Shown here: positions 32,644 through 41,700 of the stretch, piece by piece
How positions within the stretch are numbered: position 1 is the stretch's first letter
Layout of the letters: the number at the start of each line of letters is the position of its first letter
Assembly: GCF_023716925.1 (NCBI RefSeq)
Contig: NZ_JAMQQG010000028.1
Span: forward strand, 1-48,162
Source of the DNA: Frankia sp. R82
GTDB taxonomy: Bacteria > Actinomycetota > Actinomycetes > Frankiales > Frankiaceae
Reading direction: 5' to 3'
DNA: 48,162 bases
Notes under the pieces: generated by a model
Told to the model about the DNA's origin: nothing
The model's input: only the letters and a program-made list of their open reading frames with translations
The model's database searches: none
Program-made: the position numbers and the translations under genes

Positions 32644-33543
32644 GTGACAGTGGACGTGTCGGCCCCAAGTCGCGTGCAGACGGTCCTGCCGCGGGCACTC
32701 GCCCGGCTGCGCGCTTCATCGGGAGCTCATCTCACATTCGGTGGAATAGTTGCACCGCATTCCGGCCGATTGACCGTCACCAACGTGGACGGACCAGCAC
32801 CGAGCGGTCTGCTCGGCGCCTCTGTTCCACCGGGGACGGGAATCGGCGGTCAGGTGGTGCGGCACAGCCGCCCGGTCGTCATCAACGACCCGGCGGCAAC
32901 GAGAAGAGTTCTTCGCTCGACTGCCGTTCCGTTTGAGGGCAGTGAGTTCGGAGCAATTCTCGCGGTACCGGTCAGCATGGGCGGCGCGGTCGTGGCCGTG
33001 CTCTATGGAGCCATGCGGACAGAGGTGCCGTTCACCGAGGCCGCCGTACGTGCGGCCATTGCGACGGCTCGTCTGATGGAACGTGAGCTGGGCGTAGCTG
33101 CCACACACGGAGATTCGCTGGCGCAGTCGATGCCACCAGGGCACCGTCCGCTCAGCGCCGCACGCCCGGTGGGCGCGGTACCGCTGCCGCGCTCGCCCGG
33201 TCAGCCGCAGGAAAGTCTGCGTCTGGCCTACCGGGAGCTCCAGGAGGTCACCGAGCACGTGGCCGACCCGCTGCTGCGGGGTCGGATCGGGGGCGTGTCG
33301 GAACTGCTGCGTGGCCTGCTCGACCAGGACACGAAGGTCGGCGGCCGGCTCGCGCTCACCCCACGTGAGCTCGAGGTGTTGGCACAGGTCGCGCTTGGCC
33401 TGTCCAACGTCGAGACCGCCCGGCGGTTGACGGTCTCACCGGAGACGGTGAAGGCCTATCTCCGCAGCATCATGCGCAAGCTGGGCGTACGCAATCGCAC
33501 GGCAGCCGTGCACGCCGCGCGTCAGCTCGGCATGCTGCCCTGA
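32644..33543 (+). CDS. GAF domain LuxR-family transcriptional regulator
   Basis: A 299-residue regulator. Residues about 15-150 form a GAF-like sensor (GTGIGGQVVRHSRPVVINDP, then FGAILAVPVSMGGAVVAVLYGA, FTEAAVRAAIATARLME). A helical linker (RLAYRELQEVTEHVADPLLRGRI) leads to a C-terminal LuxR/GerE helix-turn-helix: LTPRELEVLAQVALGLSNVETARRL, then SPETVKAYLRSIMRKLGVRNRTAAV. The ligand is unknown. The GTG start at 32644 has AAGGGGA upstream. The linker and DNA-binding part are closely similar to the shorter regulator at 43281-43769, so the two are paralogues that may recognise the same sites. The gene appears monocistronic. Confidence 0.9.
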   Translation: MTVDVSAPSRVQTVLPRALARLRASSGAHLTFGGIVAPHSGRLTVTNVDGPAPSGLLGASVPPGTGIGGQVVRHSRPVVINDPAATRRVLRSTAVPFEGSEFGAILAVPVSMGGAVVAVLYGAMRTEVPFTEAAVRAAIATARLMERELGVAATHGDSLAQSMPPGHRPLSAARPVGAVPLPRSPGQPQESLRLAYRELQEVTEHVADPLLRGRIGGVSELLRGLLDQDTKVGGRLALTPRELEVLAQVALGLSNVETARRLTVSPETVKAYLRSIMRKLGVRNRTAAVHAARQLGMLP

Positions 33544-33665
33544 GTACGGCCCGGCCGCAGCTGGGCGGGCCAGCCCTGACGGGCTGATCTGCCGGAACGG
33601 ACCGTCACCAGCCGTGATCGACGGGATGGTCGGCGGTTGGTGGGGAGCGGACGCACCGGTGTGGA

Positions 33666-33748
33666 GCCGGCGGGGCGCGCCCCGCGCATTCGGATGCCGG
33701 ACCAAGGCTGTTCCGACATCCGAACGCGCGGGTTCGAGTCACGCCGGC
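33666..33748. other. tRNA-like fold or degenerate tRNA remnant
   Basis: gccggcg (33666-33672) and cgccggc (33742-33748) form a perfect 7-bp acceptor-like helix enclosing 69 bases. Just inside the 3' arm is gcgggttcgagtcacgc, resembling a T-arm with its TTCGA loop. The middle folds into a perfect 8-bp stem (ttcggatg/catccgaa). There is no normal D-loop or seven-base anticodon loop, so it is not called a functional tRNA. Confidence 0.35.
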
Positions 33749-34481
33749 CACCCGCCTGCGCCCGAGGCCTGATCTCGTCCGACACCGGACTCCGTACGTA
33801 CTCGCCTTCGCGCACCGCCTGACACCGCTGACACCGCCGCACCGCAGCTGCCCCGCGAGCCACCTGCGCCTGCGCTCTCACCTGGTCCTGCCGGGTAGGG
33901 CACCCGAGTTTGCGGGGTCGGGGCTGGGTTGCGGGCCAGTCTGTGGCTGTGCTGGGATGCCAGCCGCGTTCATGGGGCCGGTCGGCCCACGGTGCGCCAA
34001 GGCGTCCGACTCGTTCGACCTGATCGCAACGACAGCCATGACGTGCCGTCCGCGGTGGCGGCGCACCGGGCGGCGACCAGCCGCAGCCGGTGGGGCGGAC
34101 AAGGGCCCGGGGTACCGCGGACGGTGGCCGTTACGCCCCCGGCACAGGCGAGCGTGGGGTCGGTGCGGCCCGCTCCGCCGCACCGACCCCCGCCGTTCTC
34201 CCCCCGCCGCGGCGCCCATCGGGCCGCGGCAGGGGGACGTCCAGTCCGTCGGCCGGAAGCTGCGATGTTCCTGCACCGACGGCTTTCCGGATGTTCCCGT
34301 GGGATTTCCGGCCGGATTCAACCGGGTCGTTCGCCGGACCACAAACGAGACCTTTGACATCTGGTGCACGCAGGAACCGGCCCGAGGAAAGCCGTACTTC
34401 CTGCCGGTCATCATGCGTCCGAGCGAACTGCCGGCCCATGGTCGGTGGTACCGTAACGCCGGCCACATCCTCGAGCGGTAC

Positions 34482-34527
34482 GCGTACCCGGGCCGCCGGC
34501 CAAGTGCGGCCGGCCCGCGCGGTACGC
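34482..34527. repeat. GC-rich hairpin
   Basis: gcgtacc (34482-34488) pairs with ggtacgc (34521-34527), and inside it the following cgggccgccggcc pairs largely with ggccggcccg. No T-run follows. Confidence 0.55.
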
Positions 34528-34863
34528 GGCGGCCGGGCATTGCCGTACCACCTTCGAGATTGCCTTGCCGGTATTACCTCCCGCCAGTGATACGCCGGTC
34601 GGCCCGGCCCCCCTCGGTCGTCCTCCCCGTTGCCGGGGGATTTCCGGGCACGGAATGCCCTGAACCCGCGCCCCCCACTTGTTACCTCCCTCGAACGGGG
34701 GTATTTCGGGTTCGGGCTGGTCGTGTGGGTCTAGCGTCGAAATGGCGACCCGGGATGTTTCACGCAGCGCCGTGCAGCCATGCTGGCGCTGTGATCCCGA
34801 CGGTGTCACCAACGCGCCGTCCACGCGGACATCCACGGAGGCGGGCAGCTCGAAGGGAGCGTC

Positions 34864-37800
34864 ATGCCGTTGTTCGCCGATTCCGCGCCGCAACGCGAAC
34901 CCCGTCCCGACCGGGAGGCCGCCGAGGGGAAGATGTCCGCGGAGTCGACGCGCGGGCCCGGCGCGGGCGGCGGACAGCACGCCCACCTGCCCGCCCAGGC
35001 CGAGCCGTCGGGGCGGACCGTCCCGGTGAAGCGGTTGGACCAGACCGGACGCCGCGGACGCAGCGCACGGACCGGCCGAGCTGGCCGGGGAGCGCCGGCG
35101 GGGCGGGGTGGCCGGGCGGCGGCGCCGCGGGTGATGGCCACCATGGCCACGATGGCTGGTGTGCCGGTGTCGCGGCGCTCCATGTTCACCATGGCCGCGG
35201 ACATCGCCGTCCTGCACCGCGGCCGGCTGCTGGCCGCCGCCTGCCTGCTCGTCGTGGTCCTGCTGCCGTGGAACGCGGGTGTCTACCATCAGCTGGCCAC
35301 CGGCGGCTTCTATGCGAAGTCGGACCCGTCCACCCGCGCCGAGCAGCTGCTCGACGAGGAGTTCCCGGACGCACCGCCGAACATCGGCATCCTGCTCACC
35401 GCGGAGGAGGGCGAGGAGGGCATCGACGGCCCGACGCCGGTCCACCTCGGGCGGGAACTCACCGGGCAGATCGCCGCCGAGCAGGGTGTCACGTCGGTCG
35501 CCTCCTACTGGTCGGGCAACGGGATCTCCGGTAACCCGCTGCTGCGCTCCAGGAACGGACGGTCGGCGCTCATCGTGTTCCGGCTCACCGGCACCGAGGA
35601 CCACATCCAGGACCGGCTCGACGAGCTGCACAAGCGCTACGCCCACACCGGCCCCGGCGTCCAGGTGCGTTTCGGCGGTGCTCCTGCCGTCATGCGGGAC
35701 GTCACCGAACACAGCCGGGCCGATCTCGAACGTGGCGAACTGTCCGCGGCACCGCTGGTGTTCCTGGTCCTGCTCTATGCCTTCGGCACGGTCGCGGCCG
35801 CGCTGCTGCCGGTGCTCGTCGGCGTGGTCGCCGTGGTGTCCAGCCTCGCCCTGCTGCGCCTGGCGGGCACCTTCACCGACATCTCGGTGTTCTCGGTGAA
35901 CCTGACGACGGCCCTGGGCTTCGGGCTCGCCGTCGACTACAGCCTGTTCATCCTGAGACGGTTTCGTGAGGAACAGGCCAGAGGTCTGTTCCCCGGTGCG
36001 GCGTTGCGGCGCACCCTGGAGACCGCCGGGCGCACGGTGTTCTTCTCCGGCATGACGGTGGCGTTGTCGCTGACCGCCGCCCTCGCGTTCCCACTGGACT
36101 ACCTGCGGTCGTTCGCCTTCGCCGGCGGCATCGTGGTGATCACCTCCGAGGTCGCGGCGCTGCTGGTGCTGCCGGCGGCGCTCATGGTGCTCGGCGATCG
36201 GCTCGACCGCGGCGACCTGCGGGCGATGTTCGCCCGCTCCCGCCTCGGCCGGCGCCGCCAGGCCCGCCTGCAGTCGCGAGCCCTGGGCCGCCATGCCGAC
36301 GGGACGGCGGTGATCTCCGGGGCTGGCCGTGGCTGGACGGCGCTGGCTCGCCGGGTGCTGTCCCGGCCGGTGCTGTTCGGCGGCGCGGCGGTGGTCGTCC
36401 TGCTGCTGTGCGCGCTGCCGCTGCGCGGCCTGAACCTGTCCCTCGCCGACGACACCGTGCTACCGGCCGCGTCGGAATCCCATGTCGTCAACGACGCGAT
36501 GCGCTCCGACTTCGTCGCCTGCCTGCCCTGCCAGATACCGATCGTCGTACCGGGCCTGGACGCCCGCGACCCGAACAATGCCGCAAAACTCTCCGACTAT
36601 GCCCGGCGGCTGTCCGCGTTGCCCGGGGTGGCCCGCATCGACACGGTCACCGGTGCGTTCATGCAGGGCCGGATGGTCACGGCCGCGGCGCCCACCGCCC
36701 AGGTGGGCTACGTCGGTGTGCACGGTGGGGCCTGGCTGTCGGTGTGGCAGACCGACACGTCACCGGTGTCCGAGGGGGCCCGGGAACTCGTGCGCAGCAT
36801 CCAGGCGACTCCCGCCCCCTTCGCGACCCTGATGGGTGGCCTCGCGCCGCACTTCCTGGACACCTCACGCACGATCCTGCGCAGCCTGCCCGTCGCGTTC
36901 GCCATCGTGATGGTCACGACCTTCGTGCTGTTGTTCCTGTTCACCGGCAGCCTGCTGCTCCCGCTCAAGGCGATGCTGCTCAACACGCTGAACCTGGCGG
37001 CGACCATCGGCCTGTTGACGTTCATCTTCCAGGACGGCCATCTGCGCGGTCTCGTCGGCGACTTCCAGGTCTCCGGCTCGCTGGAGATGACCAGCCCGGT
37101 GCTGATGTTCTTCATCGCGTTCGGCCTGAGCATGGACTACGAGATCTTCCTGCTCGCCCGGATCCGGGAGGAGTACAAACGCACCGACGACAACAACGAG
37201 GCGGTCGCCGTCGGCCTGGGCGCCACCGGTCCGTTGATCACCAGCGTCGCGCTGGCCCTGGTCGTGGTGATGGTGGCCCTGTCCACCTCGCACATCAGCA
37301 TGATCAAACTGGTCGGGGTGGGCCTCACCATCGCGATCACCCTGGACGTGACCGTCGTACGCGCCATTCTGGTACCGGCGTTCATGGCCCTGGCCGGCAC
37401 GTACAACTGGTGGGCCCCCGCCCCGCTGCGCCGCCTGCACGACCGCTTCGGCCTGAGCGAGGACGACGACGAACCGCGGGGCCGCCCCTACGACACCCCG
37501 GCTCCGACGGCCGGCCCCTATGGCCACCCCGCCGCCCACGGGATGGCCGGAGCTCCCGCGGGCACCGGTCCGGTGGGGAGCGGCATCGCCCCGCCCCCCA
37601 CCGGTGTTCGGCCCCGGGGCGGCACGCGCCGACGAGCTCCCTACGGACTGCCGGTCGATCTCGTCCGCAGCCACGACCGCGCTGCGGACGAGATCACCCC
37701 ACACTCCTCCGTGATCGCCCTTCCGCCCGCGCCTGGCCCTGCGCCGGTGACCGATCCTGTGCCGGTGACCGGCTATCCGCCCGTGACCGGTCATCCGTCC

Positions 37801-38496
37801 ACGAGCGGCCATCTGTCCCCGGCGGTGTCTCCCGTGACGGCCATGCCCCCCGCCAGGTTCGCTGATCCCACCTCCACCGCGAACCCGCTGACGTCCGGTG
37901 GCACGGGGGCCTCGTTCATCGGCGAGGCCGCCGGTACCGGGCCTGGGGGCGCTGTCGGCGACGGGCCCGGTACCGGCGTACCCGGCGTCGGGTCGGCCAC
38001 CGGCATCGGTCGGGGTTCCGCCGGTTCGGTGGGCGGAGCCACAGCTGAGAGGGCGGCCGGGACGCGCGGGAAGGGCCGCCCGGACGGTTCGGTCGTGGTC
38101 GGCCGCTGGCCGCGCGGCGATTCCGCGCTCGGTCGCTACGTGGTTGTCGGTGATCCCAGGGCAGGCCGCCATCAGGTCCACGGCGGTGCTCGCCCGACCA
38201 TGGAGATCAGCTATCAGCGGCGTCAGCAGTCACCGCCGAGCAGCTCACTCCCGCCCGCGGGTTCCCCCGGTTCCGCCGGCTCGCCCGGCTCCCCGACCTG
38301 GCATTTCCATCCGCGTCCCGGCGACGACGGCGACGACGTCCCACCTGCGGCCGTCGCGGGTGCTCGGGGCTTCATCTTCGAACAGTCCGGCGTCCCGGGT
38401 CACCCCGGTCACGCAGGCATCTCCGGGTGGCCGGACGTCCCCGGTCAGTTCGGCACGAACCCGCGACTCGTCATCGAAGCGGACTCGTACCACTAG
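34864..38496 (+). CDS. MMPL/RND-family membrane transporter with long C-terminal tail
   Basis: A 1210-residue MmpL-type proton-driven exporter, a family that in actinomycetes moves lipids or siderophores across the cytoplasmic membrane. A basic, disordered N-terminus (about 100 residues) precedes the first helix (LLAAACLLVVVLLPW). Two repeats of a large extracytoplasmic domain and a helix bundle follow. Each bundle carries the hallmark Asp-Tyr pair: GFGLAVDYSLFILRRFREE in the first half and FIAFGLSMDYEIFLLARIREEY in the second, which relay protons. From about residue 870 to the end it is a Pro/Gly-rich tail with repeats such as PVTGYPPVTGHPSTSGH. The ATG at 34864 has GAAGGGA upstream. No MmpS partner is adjacent. 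Confidence 0.92.
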   Translation: MPLFADSAPQREPRPDREAAEGKMSAESTRGPGAGGGQHAHLPAQAEPSGRTVPVKRLDQTGRRGRSARTGRAGRGAPAGRGGRAAAPRVMATMATMAGVPVSRRSMFTMAADIAVLHRGRLLAAACLLVVVLLPWNAGVYHQLATGGFYAKSDPSTRAEQLLDEEFPDAPPNIGILLTAEEGEEGIDGPTPVHLGRELTGQIAAEQGVTSVASYWSGNGISGNPLLRSRNGRSALIVFRLTGTEDHIQDRLDELHKRYAHTGPGVQVRFGGAPAVMRDVTEHSRADLERGELSAAPLVFLVLLYAFGTVAAALLPVLVGVVAVVSSLALLRLAGTFTDISVFSVNLTTALGFGLAVDYSLFILRRFREEQARGLFPGAALRRTLETAGRTVFFSGMTVALSLTAALAFPLDYLRSFAFAGGIVVITSEVAALLVLPAALMVLGDRLDRGDLRAMFARSRLGRRRQARLQSRALGRHADGTAVISGAGRGWTALARRVLSRPVLFGGAAVVVLLLCALPLRGLNLSLADDTVLPAASESHVVNDAMRSDFVACLPCQIPIVVPGLDARDPNNAAKLSDYARRLSALPGVARIDTVTGAFMQGRMVTAAAPTAQVGYVGVHGGAWLSVWQTDTSPVSEGARELVRSIQATPAPFATLMGGLAPHFLDTSRTILRSLPVAFAIVMVTTFVLLFLFTGSLLLPLKAMLLNTLNLAATIGLLTFIFQDGHLRGLVGDFQVSGSLEMTSPVLMFFIAFGLSMDYEIFLLARIREEYKRTDDNNEAVAVGLGATGPLITSVALALVVVMVALSTSHISMIKLVGVGLTIAITLDVTVVRAILVPAFMALAGTYNWWAPAPLRRLHDRFGLSEDDDEPRGRPYDTPAPTAGPYGHPAAHGMAGAPAGTGPVGSGIAPPPTGVRPRGGTRRRAPYGLPVDLVRSHDRAADEITPHSSVIALPPAPGPAPVTDPVPVTGYPPVTGHPSTSGHLSPAVSPVTAMPPARFADPTSTANPLTSGGTGASFIGEAAGTGPGGAVGDGPGTGVPGVGSATGIGRGSAGSVGGATAERAAGTRGKGRPDGSVVVGRWPRGDSALGRYVVVGDPRAGRHQVHGGARPTMEISYQRRQQSPPSSSLPPAGSPGSAGSPGSPTWHFHPRPGDDGDDVPPAAVAGARGFIFEQSGVPGHPGHAGISGWPDVPGQFGTNPRLVIEADSYH

Positions 38497-38758
38497 TCGG
38501 CCTTTTGTGGATCAGCGGCCGGCACGGTCAGGGTCCGATGGCTGCTCGCCGGGAACGGCGGGAGCCGGGCTGGGCGACCACGGTTCGCAGTGCTGCCGGC
38601 ATGGCAACGGCAGGTCCGCAACCTGCGCGTGAAGGTGTCACCTTCGATGGTGGACGCCGTCGTGGAGGCAACCGAGGATGCTCGAGTGTCGCTACTTAGA
38701 GTGATCTACATCTGACGTAACGTGCCTACTTTCCGTCCTGTGGCTCGGAGGGTGTGCC
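38497..38758. other. intergenic with a short palindrome
   Basis: gaaggtgtcaccttc near 38633-38647 is a perfect 15-base palindrome (odd centre) that could be an operator for the amidase gene. The downstream part (ctacttagagtgatctacatctgacgt) is AT-richer and promoter-like. Confidence 0.4.
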
Positions 38759-39790
38759 GTGGTCGATCTGCCCGTTTTTCCGAACCGCTCCGTGCTGAAC
38801 CGTCGGGCCGCTCTGCGCCTGGCCGGCGCCGGAGCTGGCGGGATGCTCGCCGACATGCTCGGGCTGATGTCCCCCGCCCGGGCCGAGACGGCGACGCCCG
38901 GGGGAGTGCCGGGAGCTGCCGCGCTGCCACCGCCAGCCGTGCCGCCAGCACCAGCCGTGGTACCAGCACCAGCCGTGGTACCAGCACCAGCCGTGGTACC
39001 AGGATCGGCCGTGCCGCCAGCACCAGCCGTGCCGCCAGCACCGGGATCCCTGCCACTGCTGGGAGTGCGCTATGTCCCGCGGGCCGGGTGGGGGGCCGAC
39101 GAGTCATGGCGGATCAATCCGCGCACCGGCAGGCCGTGGTCGGTGACGTTCTCACCGGGACAGGTGATCACCGTCCATCACACCGCCATGCAGGTGGACG
39201 ACGCCGACCCGGCCGCGTCGGTGCGGGCCATCTACCGCGGGCACACGAAGGACCGCGGCTGGGCCGACATCGGCTACCACCTGCTCATCGACAATGCGGG
39301 TGCGGTGTACGAGGGCCGCGCCTCGGGTGCCGACACCATCCCGGTGTACCGCGAGGACGGTGAGGCGGTCACCGGCGCGCACGTCGGTGGGAACAACGCC
39401 GGCAACATCGGCGTGGCGCTGATGGGCGATCTGCGTACCCGCCCACCGACGCCGGCCGCACGCCGTTCCCTGGCGCTGGTGCTGCTGGTGCTTGCCGGCC
39501 GGCATCAGCTCGACCCGACCGGCATGGCCACCTACGTCAACCCGCTCAGCGGTGCCCGCCGACAGGTACCGACGATCAGCGGGCACCGGGACTGGATGGC
39601 AACGGAGTGCCCCGGCGGCGCGCTGTACGCACTGCTGCCCGGCCTACGCCGGGATGTCGCCGCCGGCCTCGGCCGCCCGGTCTCTCCGGCACCGGTGCCA
39701 GCGGGTCCGCCGGGTGCGGCGGGGCTGTTCGGGCTGGCGGCCGGAAACGGCCACGGTGTCGCAGCGGATCAGGCGCGCCAGCCGGCGTAG
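38759..39790 (+). CDS. Tat-exported N-acetylmuramoyl-L-alanine amidase (PGRP/Amidase_2 family)
   Basis: A 343-residue exported peptidoglycan amidase. The N-terminus has a twin-arginine signal (NRRAALRLAGAGAGG) ending near SPARAETA. A Pro/Ala/Val repeat linker follows, encoded by 18-base tandem units (core ccagcaccagccgtggta). The amidase domain runs from RAGWGADES to about residue 300. Zinc and catalytic residues are visible in ITVHHTAMQ, GWADIGYHLLID, GNIGVALMGD and SGHRDWMATECPG. PGRP-type domains cleave the stem peptide from muramic acid. The GTG start at 38759 is preceded by GGAGGG. Its last 22 bases overlap the end of the convergent methyltransferase gene. Confidence 0.9.
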   Translation: MVDLPVFPNRSVLNRRAALRLAGAGAGGMLADMLGLMSPARAETATPGGVPGAAALPPPAVPPAPAVVPAPAVVPAPAVVPGSAVPPAPAVPPAPGSLPLLGVRYVPRAGWGADESWRINPRTGRPWSVTFSPGQVITVHHTAMQVDDADPAASVRAIYRGHTKDRGWADIGYHLLIDNAGAVYEGRASGADTIPVYREDGEAVTGAHVGGNNAGNIGVALMGDLRTRPPTPAARRSLALVLLVLAGRHQLDPTGMATYVNPLSGARRQVPTISGHRDWMATECPGGALYALLPGLRRDVAAGLGRPVSPAPVPAGPPGAAGLFGLAAGNGHGVAADQARQPA

Positions 39791-40530
39791 ACGGCGAACC
39801 GGCCGTCGCGTGCCACGCAGTCGACGGGGGTGAACCCGGCGTCCGCGAGCCAGTCGAGCTGGTCGGCGAGCGGTGCGCACCGGTCGAAGGCCATCCGGCC
39901 CAGGGCTGCCTGCCATTCGGCGTCGTCCGAGCCGGACGCCCGGGCATGGCGCTCGTGCCGGTCCTCCTAGAGCCGGGTGAGCGCGGCCACGGGCCCGTCA
40001 ACCTGCTCGAGGTTGGCGAACAGCCCGCCCGGACGTAGCACGCCGGCGATCCGGCGGAACAGGGCCTTCTTGCCGGCGTCGTCGAGGTGGTGGATGGCCA
40101 GACCCGACACGACCGCGTCGAACGGACCGGCCGGGAGATCACCGGTGAGGTCGGACACCGTCAGCCCCGCGACGCGGTCGGCCGGCAGCCGGGTGCGGGC
40201 CTGCGCAAGCATCGGTGCCGCGCCGTCGAACAGGTGCAGTCGGGCGGTGGGCACCGCCTCAAGGACCGCGGCGGCCAGCAGCCCGGTGCCGCAGCCGAGG
40301 TCCAGCACCACCGGACCGGACATACCGCGAACCCCGCCGCGGACGGCCTCCTGGTCCCCACCGCGAGCCTCGTCCGGAAGCTCGGCGCGGACCTCGTCGA
40401 TGCGGGCCACCAGGTCGCCGACCGTGCCGTAGAGCAGGTCGAAGGACGGGACGAGGTGGCGGCGCTGCGCGTCGTAGGTGGCGGGATCCCAGATCGGCGT
40501 CTCGGAATATGAGATTTCCGTCTCACTCAT
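39769..40530 (-). pseudogene. class I SAM methyltransferase interrupted by an in-frame TAG
   Basis: The frame from ATG 40530 encodes a SAM methyltransferase (VVLDLGCGTGLLAAAVLEAVP, LHLFDGAAPMLAQAR, FDAVVSGLAIHHLDDAGKK, RRIAGVLRPGGLFANLEQVDGP). A TAG at 39967-39969 stops it at codon 188. The same frame continues after the TAG with sequence that looks like the normal C-terminus: EDRHERHARASGSDDAEW, then RMAFDRCAPLADQLDWL and FAVYAGWRA, ending TGA at 39769. The full frame is 253 codons including the TAG, a normal length. A single base change (for example CAG or TGG to TAG) would explain it; a sequencing error or readthrough are alternatives. TATACT lies 6 bases before the ATG, suggesting a leaderless mRNA. 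Confidence 0.8.
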
Positions 40531-40536
40531 TGGACA

Positions 40537-40542
40537 AGTATA
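40537..40542 (-). promoter_or_regulatory. -10 of a leaderless promoter for the methyltransferase
   Basis: TATACT on the minus strand is separated from the ATG by only 6 bases, so transcription should begin at or next to the start codon. No Shine-Dalgarno is present. Confidence 0.6.
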
Positions 40543-40633
40543 GGTCGCGCGGCATCGTCACTCGACCGGTTTTCCGACGAGCGGTGGTGCCGCGCGGCCC
40601 TGGTATCCGGCCCGGTGCAGGCCGGACGGCGGG

Positions 40634-41128
40634 TCAGTGGACCTCGGTCAGGGTGCCCTTCTCGACCGAGTAGACGAAGCCGCGGACCTTGTCCCGGTGT
40701 GGGACGAAGGGGCTGGTGGTGATCCGGGCGATCGACTGGCGCACGTCGTCCTCAAGGTTGGTGAAGGTCTCGACGGACCAGGTCGGGCGGATGCCGGTGT
40801 CCGCGGTGATCTGCGCCTTGAACTGCTCGTCGGTAAAGGTCAGCATGCCGCAGTCGGTGTGGTGGATCAGGATGATCTCCCGGGTGCCGAGCAGCCGCTG
40901 GCTGATCGCCAGCGACCGGATCTCGTCGTCGGTCACCACCCCGCCGGCGTTGCGGATGACGTGTGCGTCCCCCTCGGCGAGGCCGAGCAGGCCATAGACG
41001 TTGAGCCGCGCGTCCATGCAGGCCACGACCGCAACACCGAGCTTCGGGGGGAGCGGCAGCTCGCCGGCGGCGAACGTCTGCGCATAGCGGGTGGCGTTGT
41101 CGAGCAGGGCGTCGGTGCTGGTGGTCAT
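40634..41128 (-). CDS. beta-class carbonic anhydrase family protein (possible COS hydrolase)
   Basis: A 164-residue beta-carbonic anhydrase. Zinc ligands are visible as Cys37 (VACMDAR, with the Asp39/Arg41 dyad), His90 and Cys93 (LIHHTDCGM). NAGGVVTDDEIRSL is also characteristic. The length and spacing match the short clade-D enzymes such as mycobacterial Rv1284, a clade that also includes carbonyl sulfide hydrolases. It would interconvert CO2 and bicarbonate, or hydrolyse COS to CO2 and sulfide. The sulfur-type leader peptide 277 bases upstream on the same strand favours considering the second possibility, but this is inference. The ATG at 41128 is the normal start. The gap 41129-41404 shows no other gene. 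Confidence 0.92.
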   Translation of the reverse strand: MTTSTDALLDNATRYAQTFAAGELPLPPKLGVAVVACMDARLNVYGLLGLAEGDAHVIRNAGGVVTDDEIRSLAISQRLLGTREIILIHHTDCGMLTFTDEQFKAQITADTGIRPTWSVETFTNLEDDVRQSIARITTSPFVPHRDKVRGFVYSVEKGTLTEVH

Positions 41129-41404
41129 CTCGCCTCCAGGCGGGACGGGCTGCCGGCATGCCAGGACGCGACGCGGCGGCAGCGTTCGAAGGACGGGGTC
41201 TGTGCGGAGAGGGGTTACCCGAAGCAGGCGTGCCGGACGACGTCGACCGCCGCCAGCACAGGCGCGTTGACTGCGCGAACCGGACAGTGGCCCGCGGAGA
41301 CGCCGGCCCCGGAGGCGTTCTGGGATGTGGGGTACCAGGGTGCAGGGCCGGTCGGGGTGCAGGGCCGGTCGGGTGCAGGGAGGTGCCGGGTGGAGTCGCG
41401 GGCC

Positions 41405-41506
41405 TCAGTGGCCGATGGGGCCGGGATGCCCGCCGGGACACAGTGCGCCCGCGATCAGCAGCAGATCGATGTGGCGTCGCTGGACGAGCGGCGGCGGAGC
41501 CGGCAT
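41405..41506 (-). CDS. putative regulatory leader peptide (RRHIDLLL...ALC type)
   Basis: A 33-residue frame, too short for routine calling. It contains LVQRRHIDLLLIAGALC, closely matching the actinobacterial leader-peptide family whose core is RR-H-(V/I)-D-L...R-(V/I)-A-x-A-L-C and which is typically found before sulfur-assimilation genes. The ATG at 41506 is used here; an in-frame GTG just upstream would add more Cys codons. No Shine-Dalgarno was found. It is on the strand of, and upstream of, the carbonic anhydrase gene, and divergent from the second leader at 41701. Confidence 0.55.
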   Translation of the reverse strand: MPAPPPLVQRRHIDLLLIAGALCPGGHPGPIGH

Positions 41507-41608
41507 GCACGAACCGAAACACGTTGGCACCCACGCCGCCAACCGGCGATCGAAGTGGTACATCTCACATCTCGGTGCGCCATGGGTGACTTCCCCGCGG
41601 GTCGTGAG

Positions 41609-41640
41609 GGGGTATCCAGCGCGCATCCCCCGATATCCCC
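41609..41640. promoter_or_regulatory. imperfect inverted repeat between the two leader peptides
   Basis: gggggtatc and gatatcccc (8 of 9 paired) flank a short spacer, about 25 bases upstream of the -35 of the rightward leader promoter. A regulator site shared by the two divergent units is possible. Confidence 0.35.
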
Positions 41641-41665
41641 GTGTTGCAGCTCACATATAGCGGGG

Positions 41666-41694
41666 TTGACCGGCTCTGGGTGGCCTCGCAGAGT
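41666..41694 (+). promoter_or_regulatory. leaderless promoter of the rightward leader peptide
   Basis: TTGACC (41666-41671), a 17-base spacer, then CAGAGT (41689-41694). The expected transcription start is at about 41701, exactly the GTG of the leader peptide. Confidence 0.6.
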
Positions 41695-41700
41695 CGAAGG

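Larger units (their letters stand above)
33544..34863. other. 1.3 kb region without a supported gene
   Basis: Open frames here lack sustained codon bias and family resemblance. The stretch contains the tRNA-like fold at 33666-33748 and a hairpin at 34482-34527. Its right end holds the ribosome site of the MMPL gene and, presumably, its promoter near 34690-34740. Confidence 0.4.

Noticed and set aside
33666-33748. Functional tRNA gene
   Set aside because: Acceptor and T-arm resemblance is real, but no normal D-loop or seven-base anticodon loop can be formed.
33957-35534. Plus-strand frame of 525 codons before the MMPL gene
   Set aside because: Composition is not protein-like and the right half is out of frame inside the well-supported MMPL gene.
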